This document shows positions 54,075 to 64,000 of a DNA stretch of 64,000 bases, piece after piece. Each line of letters starts with the position of its first letter. The stretch's first letter is position 1. The stretch lies in assembly GCF_030053115.1 (NCBI RefSeq), contig NZ_CP125619.1, positions 5,598,501 to 5,662,500 of the forward strand, written 5' to 3'. A program made the translations under genes and the position numbers. Source of the stretch: Pseudomonas svalbardensis. Lineage in GTDB: Bacteria; Pseudomonadota; Gammaproteobacteria; Pseudomonadales; Pseudomonadaceae. The notes below the pieces were generated by a model that was not told the origin of the DNA, ran no database searches, and was given only the letters and a program-made list of their open reading frames with translations.

Positions 54075-54770
54075 TTACGCTTCCAGCGAACCTTGGTCGA
54101 TGACCAGGCCCGGGCCCATGGTGGTGCTCAGGGTGATGCGCTTGACATAAATGCCTTTCGAGGAAGCCGGCTTGATACGCTTCAGATCAGAGATCAGGGC
54201 TTCAACGTTTTCCTTCAGCTTGACGGCATCAAAGCCGACTTTGCCAACGGAGGTGTGAATGATGCCGTTTTTGTCGGTGCGATAACGAACCTGACCAGCC
54301 TTGGCGTTTTTAACCGCGGTAGCTACGTCTGGAGTTACGGTGCCGACTTTAGGGTTAGGCATCAGGCCACGTGGGCCGAGGATCTGACCCAGCTGACCCA
54401 CAACGCGCATTGCATCCGGGGATGCGATAACTACGTCATAGTTCAGGTCGCCGCCTTTCATTTCGGCAGCCAGATCGTCCATACCTACACGGTCAGCGCC
54501 GGCAGCCAGAGCGGCCTCAGCAGCTGGACCCTGGGTGAACACAGCAACGCGAACAGTCTTGCCAGTGCCGTGTGGCAGCACAGTAGCGCTACGAACAACC
54601 TGGTCGGATTTACGCGGGTCAACACCCAGGTTTACAGCAACGTCGAACGACTCGCTGAACTTGACAGTCGACAGCTCAGCCAGCAGAGCAGCAGCGTCTA
54701 CAAAGTTGTAGGACTTGCCTGCTTCGATTTTGCCGGCGATAGCCTTTTGACGCTTGGTCAACTTAGCCAT
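54075..54770 (-). CDS. rplA: 50S ribosomal protein L1
   Basis: The 231-residue protein starts [20 protein letters not shown] and includes the L1 signature [21 protein letters not shown]. It forms the mobile L1 stalk and in E. coli represses the L11-L1 operon. Its start overlaps the rplK stop by one base. Confidence 0.99.
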   Translation of the reverse strand: MAKLTKRQKAIAGKIEAGKSYNFVDAAALLAELSTVKFSESFDVAVNLGVDPRKSDQVVRSATVLPHGTGKTVRVAVFTQGPAAEAALAAGADRVGMDDLAAEMKGGDLNYDVVIASPDAMRVVGQLGQILGPRGLMPNPKVGTVTPDVATAVKNAKAGQVRYRTDKNGIIHTSVGKVGFDAVKLKENVEALISDLKRIKPASSKGIYVKRITLSTTMGPGLVIDQGSLEA

Positions 54771-55201
54771 TACACACCCTCCACGTTAAGGCCCATGCTA
54801 CGAGCAGAACCGGCGATAGTACGCACGGCTGCGTCCATATCAGCTGCAGTCAGATCCGCGTTTTTGGTTTTCGCGATTTCTTCCAGCTGAGCACGGGTCA
54901 CAGTGCCAACCTTAACGGTGTTCGGACGAGCGGAACCGCTAGTCAGACCAGCAGCCTTCTTCAGCAGAACCGAAGCAGGGGTAGACTTGGTTTCAAAAGT
55001 AAAGCTACGGTCGCTATAGACAGTGATGATCACTGGAGTCGGCAGACCTGGTTCAATACCCTGAGTACGGGCGTTGAAAGCCTTGCAGAATTCCATGATG
55101 TTCACGCCGTGCTGACCCAGAGCAGGACCAACAGGTGGGCTTGGGTTAGCCTGAGCGGCTTTCACTTGCAGCTTGATGTAAGCGGTAATCTTCTTGGCCA
55201 T
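54770..55201 (-). CDS. rplK: 50S ribosomal protein L11
   Basis: The 143-residue protein begins [20 protein letters not shown] and has [22 protein letters not shown], the thiostrepton/RelA-related N-terminal domain. The ATG at 55201 is chosen over a longer frame because it gives the family N-terminus. Confidence 0.98.
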   Translation of the reverse strand: MAKKITAYIKLQVKAAQANPSPPVGPALGQHGVNIMEFCKAFNARTQGIEPGLPTPVIITVYSDRSFTFETKSTPASVLLKKAAGLTSGSARPNTVKVGTVTRAQLEEIAKTKNADLTAADMDAAVRTIAGSARSMGLNVEGV

Positions 55202-55274
55202 GAGGCACTCCAATTACGGGTTCGAACGCCTCGAAAGGCTCCCCGGTTACTTGCGCGTTTATCCCAGTGACGAC

Positions 55275-55306
55275 AAAACCCCACAGCCTAGGGCTGCGGG
55301 GTTGGG
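55275..55306 (-). terminator. Terminator after nusG
   Basis: On the minus strand AACCCCGCAGCC/GGCTGTGGGGTT, with a short loop and one non-Watson-Crick pair, is followed by TTG. It separates secE-nusG from the L11-L1 genes. Confidence 0.75.
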
Positions 55307-55318
55307 ATGCTTGCTCAG

Positions 55319-55852
55319 CTAGACCTTTTCGACCTGGCTGAACTCTAGCTCTACCGGAGTAGAGCGACCGAAAATGAGCACTGCCACTTGGATCCGGCTC
55401 TTCTCGTAGTTAACTTCTTCGACCGTACCGGTAAAGTCGGCAAACGGACCGTCATTGACACGTACCGACTCACCTGGCTCGAACAACGTCTTCGGCTTCG
55501 GCTTGTCACTACCATCAGCGACGCGACGCAGAATCGCTTCTGCCTCTTTATCTGTGATAGGTGCAGGCTTATCAGCAGTACCGCCGATAAAACCCATCAC
55601 CCGAGGAGTATCCTTGACCAAGTGCCAAGTACCCTCATTCATGTCCATCTGAACCAGCACATAACCTGGGAAGAACTTGCGCTCGCTTTTGCGTTTCTGG
55701 CCATTACGCATTTCAACCACTTCTTCAGTGGGAACCAGAATTTCGCCGAAGCCATCTTCCATGCCAGCCAGCTTTACGCGCTCTACCAACGAGCGCATGA
55801 CATGCTTCTCGTAACCGGAGTAAGCATGCACAACGTACCAACGCTTAGCCAC
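55319..55852 (-). CDS. nusG: Transcription elongation/antitermination factor NusG
   Basis: The 177-residue protein has an N-terminal NGN domain ([20 protein letters not shown]) and a C-terminal KOW domain ([20 protein letters not shown]). It couples polymerase to Rho or to the ribosome via S10. It follows secE by nine bases. Confidence 0.99.
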   Translation of the reverse strand: MAKRWYVVHAYSGYEKHVMRSLVERVKLAGMEDGFGEILVPTEEVVEMRNGQKRKSERKFFPGYVLVQMDMNEGTWHLVKDTPRVMGFIGGTADKPAPITDKEAEAILRRVADGSDKPKPKTLFEPGESVRVNDGPFADFTGTVEEVNYEKSRIQVAVLIFGRSTPVELEFSQVEKV

Positions 55853-55861
55853 GGGACACCC

Positions 55862-56230
55862 TTAGCCGACAATCAAGGAAACAAGCCAGCCGAGCAGGGA
55901 ATCAAGCCCCCACAACAGCAACGCCATAACCAGAACAACAGCCACAACAATCAACGTGGTCTGCGTGGTTTCTTGGCGAGTTGGCCATACGACTTTACGA
56001 ATCTCGGTGCGAGCTTCCTTAACCAGTACAAAGAAAGACTTGCCCTTGACCGTCTGCAGGCCTACAAAGGCAGCTACAGCAGCAATGGCGAGCAAAGCAA
56101 GTACGCGGTACAGGATCGGCGAAGCAGAGTAATACTGATTGCCAACAACGCCAACAACCACCAAAGCAACTACTACTAGCCACTTGAGCAGATCGAAGCG
56201 AGAGCCTTGAGCTTCAGCTTTAGGAGTCAT
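55862..56230 (-). CDS. secE: Protein translocase subunit SecE
   Basis: The 122-residue protein has three predicted membrane segments (two near residues 15-60, one near 92-118) and the conserved amphipathic region EARTEIRKVVWPTRQETTQT before the last. It clamps SecY. It lies upstream of nusG as in most bacteria. Confidence 0.97.
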   Translation of the reverse strand: MTPKAEAQGSRFDLLKWLVVVALVVVGVVGNQYYSASPILYRVLALLAIAAVAAFVGLQTVKGKSFFVLVKEARTEIRKVVWPTRQETTQTTLIVVAVVLVMALLLWGLDSLLGWLVSLIVG

Positions 56231-56275
56231 CTATGAAGATCCTGTGAAAAGAAAGCCAGACACACCAAGTGAATC

Positions 56276-56351
56276 TGGCAGGTCAGGAGGGAATCGAACC
56301 CCCAACCTACGGTTTTGGAGACCGTCGCTCTGCCAATTGAGCTACTGACCT
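56276..56351 (-). tRNA. tRNA-Trp (CCA)
   Basis: A 76-base cloverleaf on the minus strand: acceptor AGGTCAG paired with CTGACCT, anticodon CCA in GTCTCCAAAAC, T-arm GGTTCGATTCC, and encoded 3' CCA. It lies between tufB and secE. Confidence 0.97.
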
Positions 56352-56386
56352 AAAACAAAATCAGGCCGACCATTATGCCGGCCCGA
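56352..56386 (-). terminator. Possible terminator after tufB
   Basis: On the minus strand GGGCCGGCATAATGGTCGGCC forms a five-base stem followed by TGATTTTGTTTTA. Read-through to tRNA-Trp and secE is likely. Confidence 0.5.
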
Positions 56387-56404
56387 AAAAGACATTACAA
56401 CAAT

Positions 56405-57598
56405 TTACTCGATAACCTTAGCAACCACACCAGCGCCGACGGTACGACCGCCTTCACGAATGGCGAAACGCAGACCATCTTCCATTGCGATGGTTTTGAT
56501 CAGAGTGACCGTCATTTGGACGTTATCACCTGGCATCACCATTTCAACGCCTTCCGGCAGTTCGCAGTTACCGGTCACGTCGGTGGTCCGGAAGTAGAAC
56601 TGTGGACGGTAGCCTTTGAAGAATGGCGTATGACGACCACCCTCCTCCTTGCTCAAAACGTAAACTTCAGCGGTGAACTTGGTATGCGGCTTGACAGTGC
56701 CCGGCTTGACCAGAACTTGGCCACGCTCAACATCATCACGCTTGGTACCGCGCAGCAATACGCCGCAGTTCTCGCCAGCACGCCCCTCATCGAGCAGCTT
56801 GCGGAACATCTCAACACCAGTGCAAGTAGTTTTGACAGTGTCACGAAGACCAACAATCTCAACCTCTTCCTGAATGCGGACAATGCCACGCTCAACACGA
56901 CCAGTCACAACAGTACCGCGACCGGAGATCGAGAAAACATCCTCGATCGGCATCAGGAACGGCTTATCAATAGCACGCTCAGGCTGCGGAATGTAACTAT
57001 CCAGAGTCTCGACCAACTTCTTGACGGCAGTAGTGCCCATCTCGTTGTCGTCTTGACCATTCAGCGCCATCAGCGCTGAACCAATGATGATCGGAGTGTC
57101 ATCACCTGGGAAATCGTAAGCGCTCAGCAGGTCGCGCACTTCCATCTCAACCAGCTCCAGCAGCTCAGCATCATCGACCATGTCAGCCTTGTTCAGGAAG
57201 ACAACGATGTACGGAACGCCAACCTGGCGAGACAGAAGGATGTGCTCACGGGTTTGCGGCATCGGGCCATCAGCGGCCGAGCAAACCAGAATCGCGCCAT
57301 CCATCTGAGCAGCACCGGTAATCATGTTTTTTACGTAGTCAGCGTGACCTGGACAGTCAACATGTGCGTAGTGACGCACGGCCGAATCGTACTCAACGTG
57401 AGCGGTGTTGATGGTAATACCACGAGCTTTTTCTTCAGGGGCGCTATCGATCTTGTCGAAGTCAACCTTTGCCGAACCGAAAACCTCGGAGCAGACGCGG
57501 GTCAAAGCAGCAGTCAGAGTAGTTTTACCGTGATCGACGTGACCAATGGTACCAACGTTGACGTGCGGCTTATTACGTTCGAACTTTTCCTTAGCCAT
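56405..57598 (-). CDS. tufB: Elongation factor Tu, tRNA-linked copy
   Basis: The 397-residue EF-Tu has a conventional N-terminus ([12 protein letters not shown]) and intact GTP motifs ([18 protein letters not shown]). The start at 57598 is chosen because the upstream frame runs through the tRNA-Thr gene. The set tRNA-Tyr, tRNA-Gly, tRNA-Thr, tuf is transcribed together, as in E. coli. It differs from the str-operon copy at 28 residues. Confidence 0.98.
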   Translation of the reverse strand: MAKEKFERNKPHVNVGTIGHVDHGKTTLTAALTRVCSEVFGSAKVDFDKIDSAPEEKARGITINTAHVEYDSAVRHYAHVDCPGHADYVKNMITGAAQMDGAILVCSAADGPMPQTREHILLSRQVGVPYIVVFLNKADMVDDAELLELVEMEVRDLLSAYDFPGDDTPIIIGSALMALNGQDDNEMGTTAVKKLVETLDSYIPQPERAIDKPFLMPIEDVFSISGRGTVVTGRVERGIVRIQEEVEIVGLRDTVKTTCTGVEMFRKLLDEGRAGENCGVLLRGTKRDDVERGQVLVKPGTVKPHTKFTAEVYVLSKEEGGRHTPFFKGYRPQFYFRTTDVTGNCELPEGVEMVMPGDNVQMTVTLIKTIAMEDGLRFAIREGGRTVGAGVVAKVIE

Positions 57599-57682
57599 CA
57601 AAATCACCCCTAGGAGAAGAATTGAGCAGGTCAAACAAGCCATTAAAACAAAGGCAGATATTTTCATATCTGCCTTGTTATA

Positions 57683-57758
57683 TGGAGCTCTTGAGCGGAT
57701 TTGAACCGCTGACCTCACCCTTACCAAGGGTGTGCTCTACCAACTGAGCTACAAGAGC
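57683..57758 (-). tRNA. tRNA-Thr (GGT)
   Basis: A 76-base cloverleaf on the minus strand: acceptor GCTCTTG/CAAGAGC, anticodon GGT in CCTTGGTAAGG, encoded CCA. Confidence 0.97.
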
Positions 57759-57784
57759 GTAACGCTATGCAGGATCTGCAAACT

Positions 57785-57858
<74 letters not shown>

Positions 57859-57881
57859 GAGCTTGCAGCTCTCGCTAAAAA

Positions 57882-57966
<85 letters not shown>

Positions 57967-57979
57967 TAAGCGAGCCGGC

Positions 57980-58007
57980 ATTCTATATCATGCCAGCCTT
58001 CTGTCAA
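57980..58007 (-). promoter_or_regulatory. Proximal promoter of tRNA-Tyr-Gly-Thr-tufB
   Basis: On the minus strand -35 TTGACA (58002-58007), 16-base spacer, -10 TAGAAT (57980-57985), followed by a GC-rich discriminator (GCCGGC) just before the tRNA. An A/T-rich stretch lies upstream of the -35 as in UP elements. Confidence 0.8.
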
Positions 58008-58096
58008 GCATTTTCTCATTAAAAACCTGAGGTTAGCTGCATTGACATTACTTTGCGGTGTTAACCATTAAAGGTCTTCACTGCGAAGCGGGCGCC

Positions 58097-58125
58097 ATTC
58101 TATGCAAACTATTCGGCGGGTGCAA
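58097..58125 (-). promoter_or_regulatory. Distal promoter of tRNA-Tyr-Gly-Thr-tufB
   Basis: On the minus strand -35 TTGCAC (58120-58125, inside the end of the SPOR gene), 17-base spacer, -10 TAGAAT (58097-58102), then GGCGCCCGC, a GC-rich discriminator. Confidence 0.6.
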
Positions 58126-58549
58126 CCCCCTCGCACGGCATTATTTTATGTTTTAACTCATTGAATTCTCTAGAAAGGTTTTTCAGCTGCGAGTCATCCA
58201 GCCAACGCCGGCTTTCTGGTGCCACGCGCACCCAGTAACCATCAGACTCAGCGGGGGCCCTCAGCAAGGACTCGAACTTGATTTCCATGCCACTCAATCG
58301 CCGCTCAACCGCCTGAGCCGCTTCCTGACGAGCAAAACCGCCAAGATAGAGGCACCCTTCGTCTGACCGGGCAGGTTTTCCTTTATCACGAGCCGCTTCA
58401 GTCGTTTCACTCAACAAGCGAATATCCTGCTGCGATCCCCTATACAAATTCAAAGGAGTTACATCCTTCGCACGCAGAGGAGCCTCTTGCTGGTGCCAGA
58501 TGTAATAGAACACATTGAGAACAAGCAGCAGCAGAAACAACCAACGCAT
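58109..58549 (-). CDS. SPOR-domain-like membrane-anchored protein
   Basis: The 146-residue protein starts with one hydrophobic segment (residues 2-17, RWLFLLLLVLNVFYYIW), so it is anchored in the inner membrane with the rest in the periplasm. The C-terminal half (GCLYLGGFARQEAAQAVER ... GYWVRVAP) has the beta-alpha-beta layout of SPOR domains, which bind denuded septal peptidoglycan. The birA-coaX-SPOR order is conserved in Pseudomonas. It follows coaX by seven bases. Confidence 0.75.
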   Translation of the reverse strand: MRWLFLLLLVLNVFYYIWHQQEAPLRAKDVTPLNLYRGSQQDIRLLSETTEAARDKGKPARSDEGCLYLGGFARQEAAQAVERRLSGMEIKFESLLRAPAESDGYWVRVAPESRRWLDDSQLKNLSREFNELKHKIMPCEGVAPAE

Positions 58550-58556
58550 AAAAACC

Positions 58557-59306
58557 TCAGGACAAGGGACACGCCATAGCCAAACCTACAAACACCAGAT
58601 CAGGAACCACCCTGGCCTCAGGCACGATCTCGGAAACCAGGTCTGCATCTCCTCCAGTGAGGAACACAGCAAAATCATCTCCCCAATAGCTACGCGCCAA
58701 CTCTAACTGCGTCAGGACAAAGCCTCTCAGCATCAACGAGCATCCCCGCTCGACCGCTTCGACAGTTGTCCGACCAGGAACAAGGCTTTCCAGAGCGCGC
58801 TCGGCTGCTAGATCGCCATAACGAATTCTACGGGTGTGGGTACGCAATTGGTTTCGCATCAGAGGCATTCCCGGGCATATAAATCCTCCGAGGTGCTCTC
58901 CATCCCTAGAGATAAAGTCCGCGGTAACAGCCGTACCAAAATCAAGCACAAGGCACGCACCCGAAGCCAGCTGGAATCCCCCAAGCATCGCCAGCCAACG
59001 GTCGAGCCCTAACCGCTCGAACTCCTCATAACCATTACGAACCCCGGACATTTCGCGGGACGGCGCTGCACATACCGCCGACACACCAAAAGCTTCTCTC
59101 AGCAGAGAAATCAGCGCACTGGTTTCTTCGGCGGTCCTGACACTGACCAACCGACAAAACTTGAGAGCGAGCCCCTTGAGCGTTTTCAAGCTCTCCAACA
59201 AAGCGAGATCCGAATCAACGACACCCTCGCCAACCACCCGCCGAACATTCGCGTCGAGCACACGCCACTTGATAAAACTGTTTCCGCAGTCGAGCTCAAG
59301 AATCAT
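58557..59306 (-). CDS. coaX: Type III pantothenate kinase
   Basis: The 249-residue protein makes 4'-phosphopantothenate, the first step of CoA synthesis. ASKHA-fold motifs are visible: [13 protein letters not shown] at the N-terminus (phosphate 1), [13 protein letters not shown] (phosphate 2), and FICPGMPLM. Type III kinases resist feedback by CoA. The start overlaps the birA stop, so the two are coupled. An upstream GTG is an alternative start. Confidence 0.95.
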   Translation of the reverse strand: MILELDCGNSFIKWRVLDANVRRVVGEGVVDSDLALLESLKTLKGLALKFCRLVSVRTAEETSALISLLREAFGVSAVCAAPSREMSGVRNGYEEFERLGLDRWLAMLGGFQLASGACLVLDFGTAVTADFISRDGEHLGGFICPGMPLMRNQLRTHTRRIRYGDLAAERALESLVPGRTTVEAVERGCSLMLRGFVLTQLELARSYWGDDFAVFLTGGDADLVSEIVPEARVVPDLVFVGLAMACPLS

Positions 59307-60255
59307 CACGCAACCTCAGACTGAGCTCACCACCACTAAAGACTTTTTCCACACCACCCACCTTCAAGCGCAGAGCACCCTGACTATCAATACCCAGCAC
59401 TTCGCCATCTATATGGTTAACACCTGCGATCAACGACACGGCCCGCCCCTGCCAGAGATGATTTTGCTCCCACTCTGCATGGATAGCTGAAAATCCGTCG
59501 ACTTGATGACGAGACAGATATGCCTGGAGCATCGCGCCCAAATCCCCGACCAAGTGATTTCGATCAAACACCTTGCCCGACTCTAGCCGCATGGACGTCC
59601 ACTGCTGATCTACCTCATCGGTAATCTGCATGTTCACATTAATTCCCACACCCAGCACAACGTGACACACGTCAGCAGGATCTCCCACCAGCTCGAGCAA
59701 TATCCCGGCAATCTTCTTCTGACCAACCAGAACATCGTTGGGCCATTTCAATCCAGCCCCCGAAATACCGAGCTCACGCAGGGCCTGCATGACGGCGAGC
59801 CCAACAACAAGGCTCAAGCCTTCCAGCTGACGCATCCCACCTTCAATACGCAACACGAGGCTGTAGTAGATGTTTTCCGCGAATGGACTCGCCCATTTAC
59901 GTCCACGCCGCCCGCGCCCTGCAGTTTGCCGTTCGGCAAGCACCAGAAAGGGTGCCGCCTGCCCCCGCTCTATGGCGCGCAAGGCCTCGGCATTAGTGGA
60001 GTCAATTGAATCGAAAACCAGGATAGGCCAATCACAAGAAGGCGCCAGCTCTCTTATCTCGACGGGATCAAGCAGCGTCAATGGCGCAGCCAGTTGATAG
60101 CCGCGCCCCCGCACCTTATGAATGGATAATCCCAGCTCAGCCTCTAAATGCTGAAGCTGCTTCCAAACGGCACTACGACTGACACCCAAGGCGACACCCA
60201 AGGCCTGACCCGAATGGAATCGGCCATCTTTAAGAAGCTTTAACAATGTCAGCAT
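59296..60255 (-). CDS. birA: Biotin protein ligase / biotin operon repressor
   Basis: The 319-residue bifunctional BirA has an N-terminal winged helix (residues 1 to about 60: [28 protein letters not shown]), the ligase domain with [12 protein letters not shown] (biotinyl-AMP loop) and [17 protein letters not shown], and a C-terminal SH3-like domain. The presence of the winged helix predicts that it also represses biotin genes. Confidence 0.97.
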   Translation of the reverse strand: MLTLLKLLKDGRFHSGQALGVALGVSRSAVWKQLQHLEAELGLSIHKVRGRGYQLAAPLTLLDPVEIRELAPSCDWPILVFDSIDSTNAEALRAIERGQAAPFLVLAERQTAGRGRRGRKWASPFAENIYYSLVLRIEGGMRQLEGLSLVVGLAVMQALRELGISGAGLKWPNDVLVGQKKIAGILLELVGDPADVCHVVLGVGINVNMQITDEVDQQWTSMRLESGKVFDRNHLVGDLGAMLQAYLSRHQVDGFSAIHAEWEQNHLWQGRAVSLIAGVNHIDGEVLGIDSQGALRLKVGGVEKVFSGGELSLRLRDDS

Positions 60256-60345
60256 GCAAGTCTCGCCTCACAATGAGGCCCGCATGATAGCCATGCCCCG
60301 CGCCATTGCATAGAAACCCTACAGGTCAGTTTTCCTGCGGACAAA

Positions 60346-60381
60346 ACAAAACCCCTACCTGCATACGCAGATAGGGGTTTC
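60346..60381 (-). terminator. Terminator of the rRNA operon
   Basis: On the minus strand AACCCCTA/TAGGGGTT encloses a second dyad (CTGC/GCAG) and is followed by TTGTTTTG. It starts 10 bases after 5S. Confidence 0.85.
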
Positions 60382-60390
60382 GGAATTTAA

Positions 60391-60508
60391 TCTTGACGAT
60401 GACCTACTCTCACATGGGGAAACCCCACACTACCATCGGCGATGCATCGTTTCACTGCTGAGTTCGGGATGGGATCAGGTGGTTCCAATGCTCTATGGTC
60501 GTCAAGAA
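60391..60508 (-). rRNA. rrf: 5S ribosomal RNA
   Basis: The minus strand reads GACGACCATAGAGCATTGG near the 5' end and GTGAGAGTAGGTCATCGTCAA near the 3' end, matching Pseudomonas 5S rRNA at about 118-120 bases. Ends are accurate to a few bases. Confidence 0.95.
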
Positions 60509-60661
60509 ATTCGGTAGCCAGGTCGTTCTCCTTGCGGATCACGCTCCAGCGAATGGGCAGGTGATAGATTTGTGTGTTGCGTTGCGAATTTTCGACTTGT
60601 GTCGTCTTCACACACCGCAATCTGGTGCCTCTTCAGGTCAGCAAATTGCTTGGGTGTTATA

Positions 60662-63552
<2,891 letters not shown>

Positions 63553-63692
63553 ATATAACCCCAAGCAATCTGGTTATACTGTGAAGACGACATTCGCCGA
63601 AAATTCGCAATTTAACTCACAAATTTTACCTTAGCCTGAGCCGTTACCAGTGAAAGTAACGTCCAGTCTATCTTTCTATCACATACCCAAAT

Positions 63693-63703
63693 TTTTAAAG
63701 AAC
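63693..63703 (-). promoter_or_regulatory. BoxA-like antitermination element before 23S
   Basis: The minus strand of the 16S-23S spacer contains GTTCTTTAAAAATTTGG about 145 bases upstream of 23S, resembling the boxA of rRNA operons that binds NusB-S10. Confidence 0.5.
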
Positions 63704-63787
63704 GATCTAGCCAAAGACTAGAAATCAACATTCACCATCCTACGATGGAATGCTCATTTCTAAGCTTTCAACAAACAGAAGCAGTAG

Positions 63788-63863
63788 TGGTGGAGCCAAA
63801 CGGGATCGAACCGTTGACCTCCTGCGTGCAAGGCAGGCGCTCTCCCAGCTGAGCTATGGCCCC
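63788..63863 (-). tRNA. tRNA-Ala (TGC)
   Basis: A 76-base cloverleaf on the minus strand in the 16S-23S spacer: acceptor GGGGCCA, anticodon TGC in CCTTGCACGC, encoded CCA. Confidence 0.97.
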
Positions 63864-63890
63864 GTATTTCTACAGGTTCCCACACAAAAT

Positions 63891-63967
<77 letters not shown>

Positions 63968-64000
63968 AATTTCGAGCTTTAAGGCCGACCTCACCCTGCT

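Overview
The window is chromosomal DNA of a Pseudomonas, most likely of the P. fluorescens group. The basis is the gene order ssb - MFS - uvrA - bacterial ferritin - katA - rplQ-rpoA - spc/S10/str ribosomal operons - rpoCB - rplL/J/A/K - nusG - secE - tRNA-Trp - tufB - tRNAs - SPOR gene - coaX - birA - rRNA operon, which matches the Pseudomonas arrangement, plus protein sequences typical of the genus and a GC-rich composition. Species assignment is inference.

Left edge (1-3890, + strand): the 3' end of a ygiB-like gene, a ygiC-like ATP-grasp gene, and a fused OsmC-YcaO gene closed by a strong terminator. Next come a transposase remnant and a perfect inverted repeat (3958-4246).

Accessory island (about 4.3-18.1 kb): a compact metabolic cluster that I cannot match to a characterised pathway. 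A leftward operon (serC paralogue, BenE-type transporter, long YggS-type PLP protein, class III aminotransferase, canonical serine hydroxymethyltransferase) diverges from a MocR-type regulator. A second, leftward SHMT-like gene lacks the PLP-binding lysine and may be followed by a 58-codon ORF. It diverges from an Fsr-like MFS exporter. After a C10 tract comes a rightward operon: an AurF-type diiron N-oxygenase, its FNR/[2Fe-2S] reductase, a class I glutamine amidotransferase and an ABM-fold monooxygenase. Six PLP-fold proteins next to a predicted N-oxygenase suggest a small nitrogen-oxidised, amino-acid-like metabolite. The paralogous PLP enzymes could be biosynthetic or self-protective. A helicase remnant (18.29-18.58 kb) lies at the right edge of the island.

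Core (18.7-58.5 kb, nearly all leftward): ssb with a YajR-like MFS gene, divergent uvrA, a heme-ligand-less ferritin/bacterioferritin, katA, the alpha, spc, S10 and str operons, rpoBC with the L7/L12-L10 and L1-L11 genes, nusG/secE, and tufB with four tRNAs. Good sigma-70 promoters can be read for the S10 and str operons and, in tandem, for tRNA-Tyr-Gly-Thr-tufB. The two EF-Tu copies differ at 28 of 397 residues by direct comparison.

Right edge (58.1-64 kb): SPOR-domain gene, coaX and birA, then the distal part of a leftward rRNA operon (tRNA-Ile, tRNA-Ala, 23S, 5S, terminator). The 16S gene lies beyond the window.
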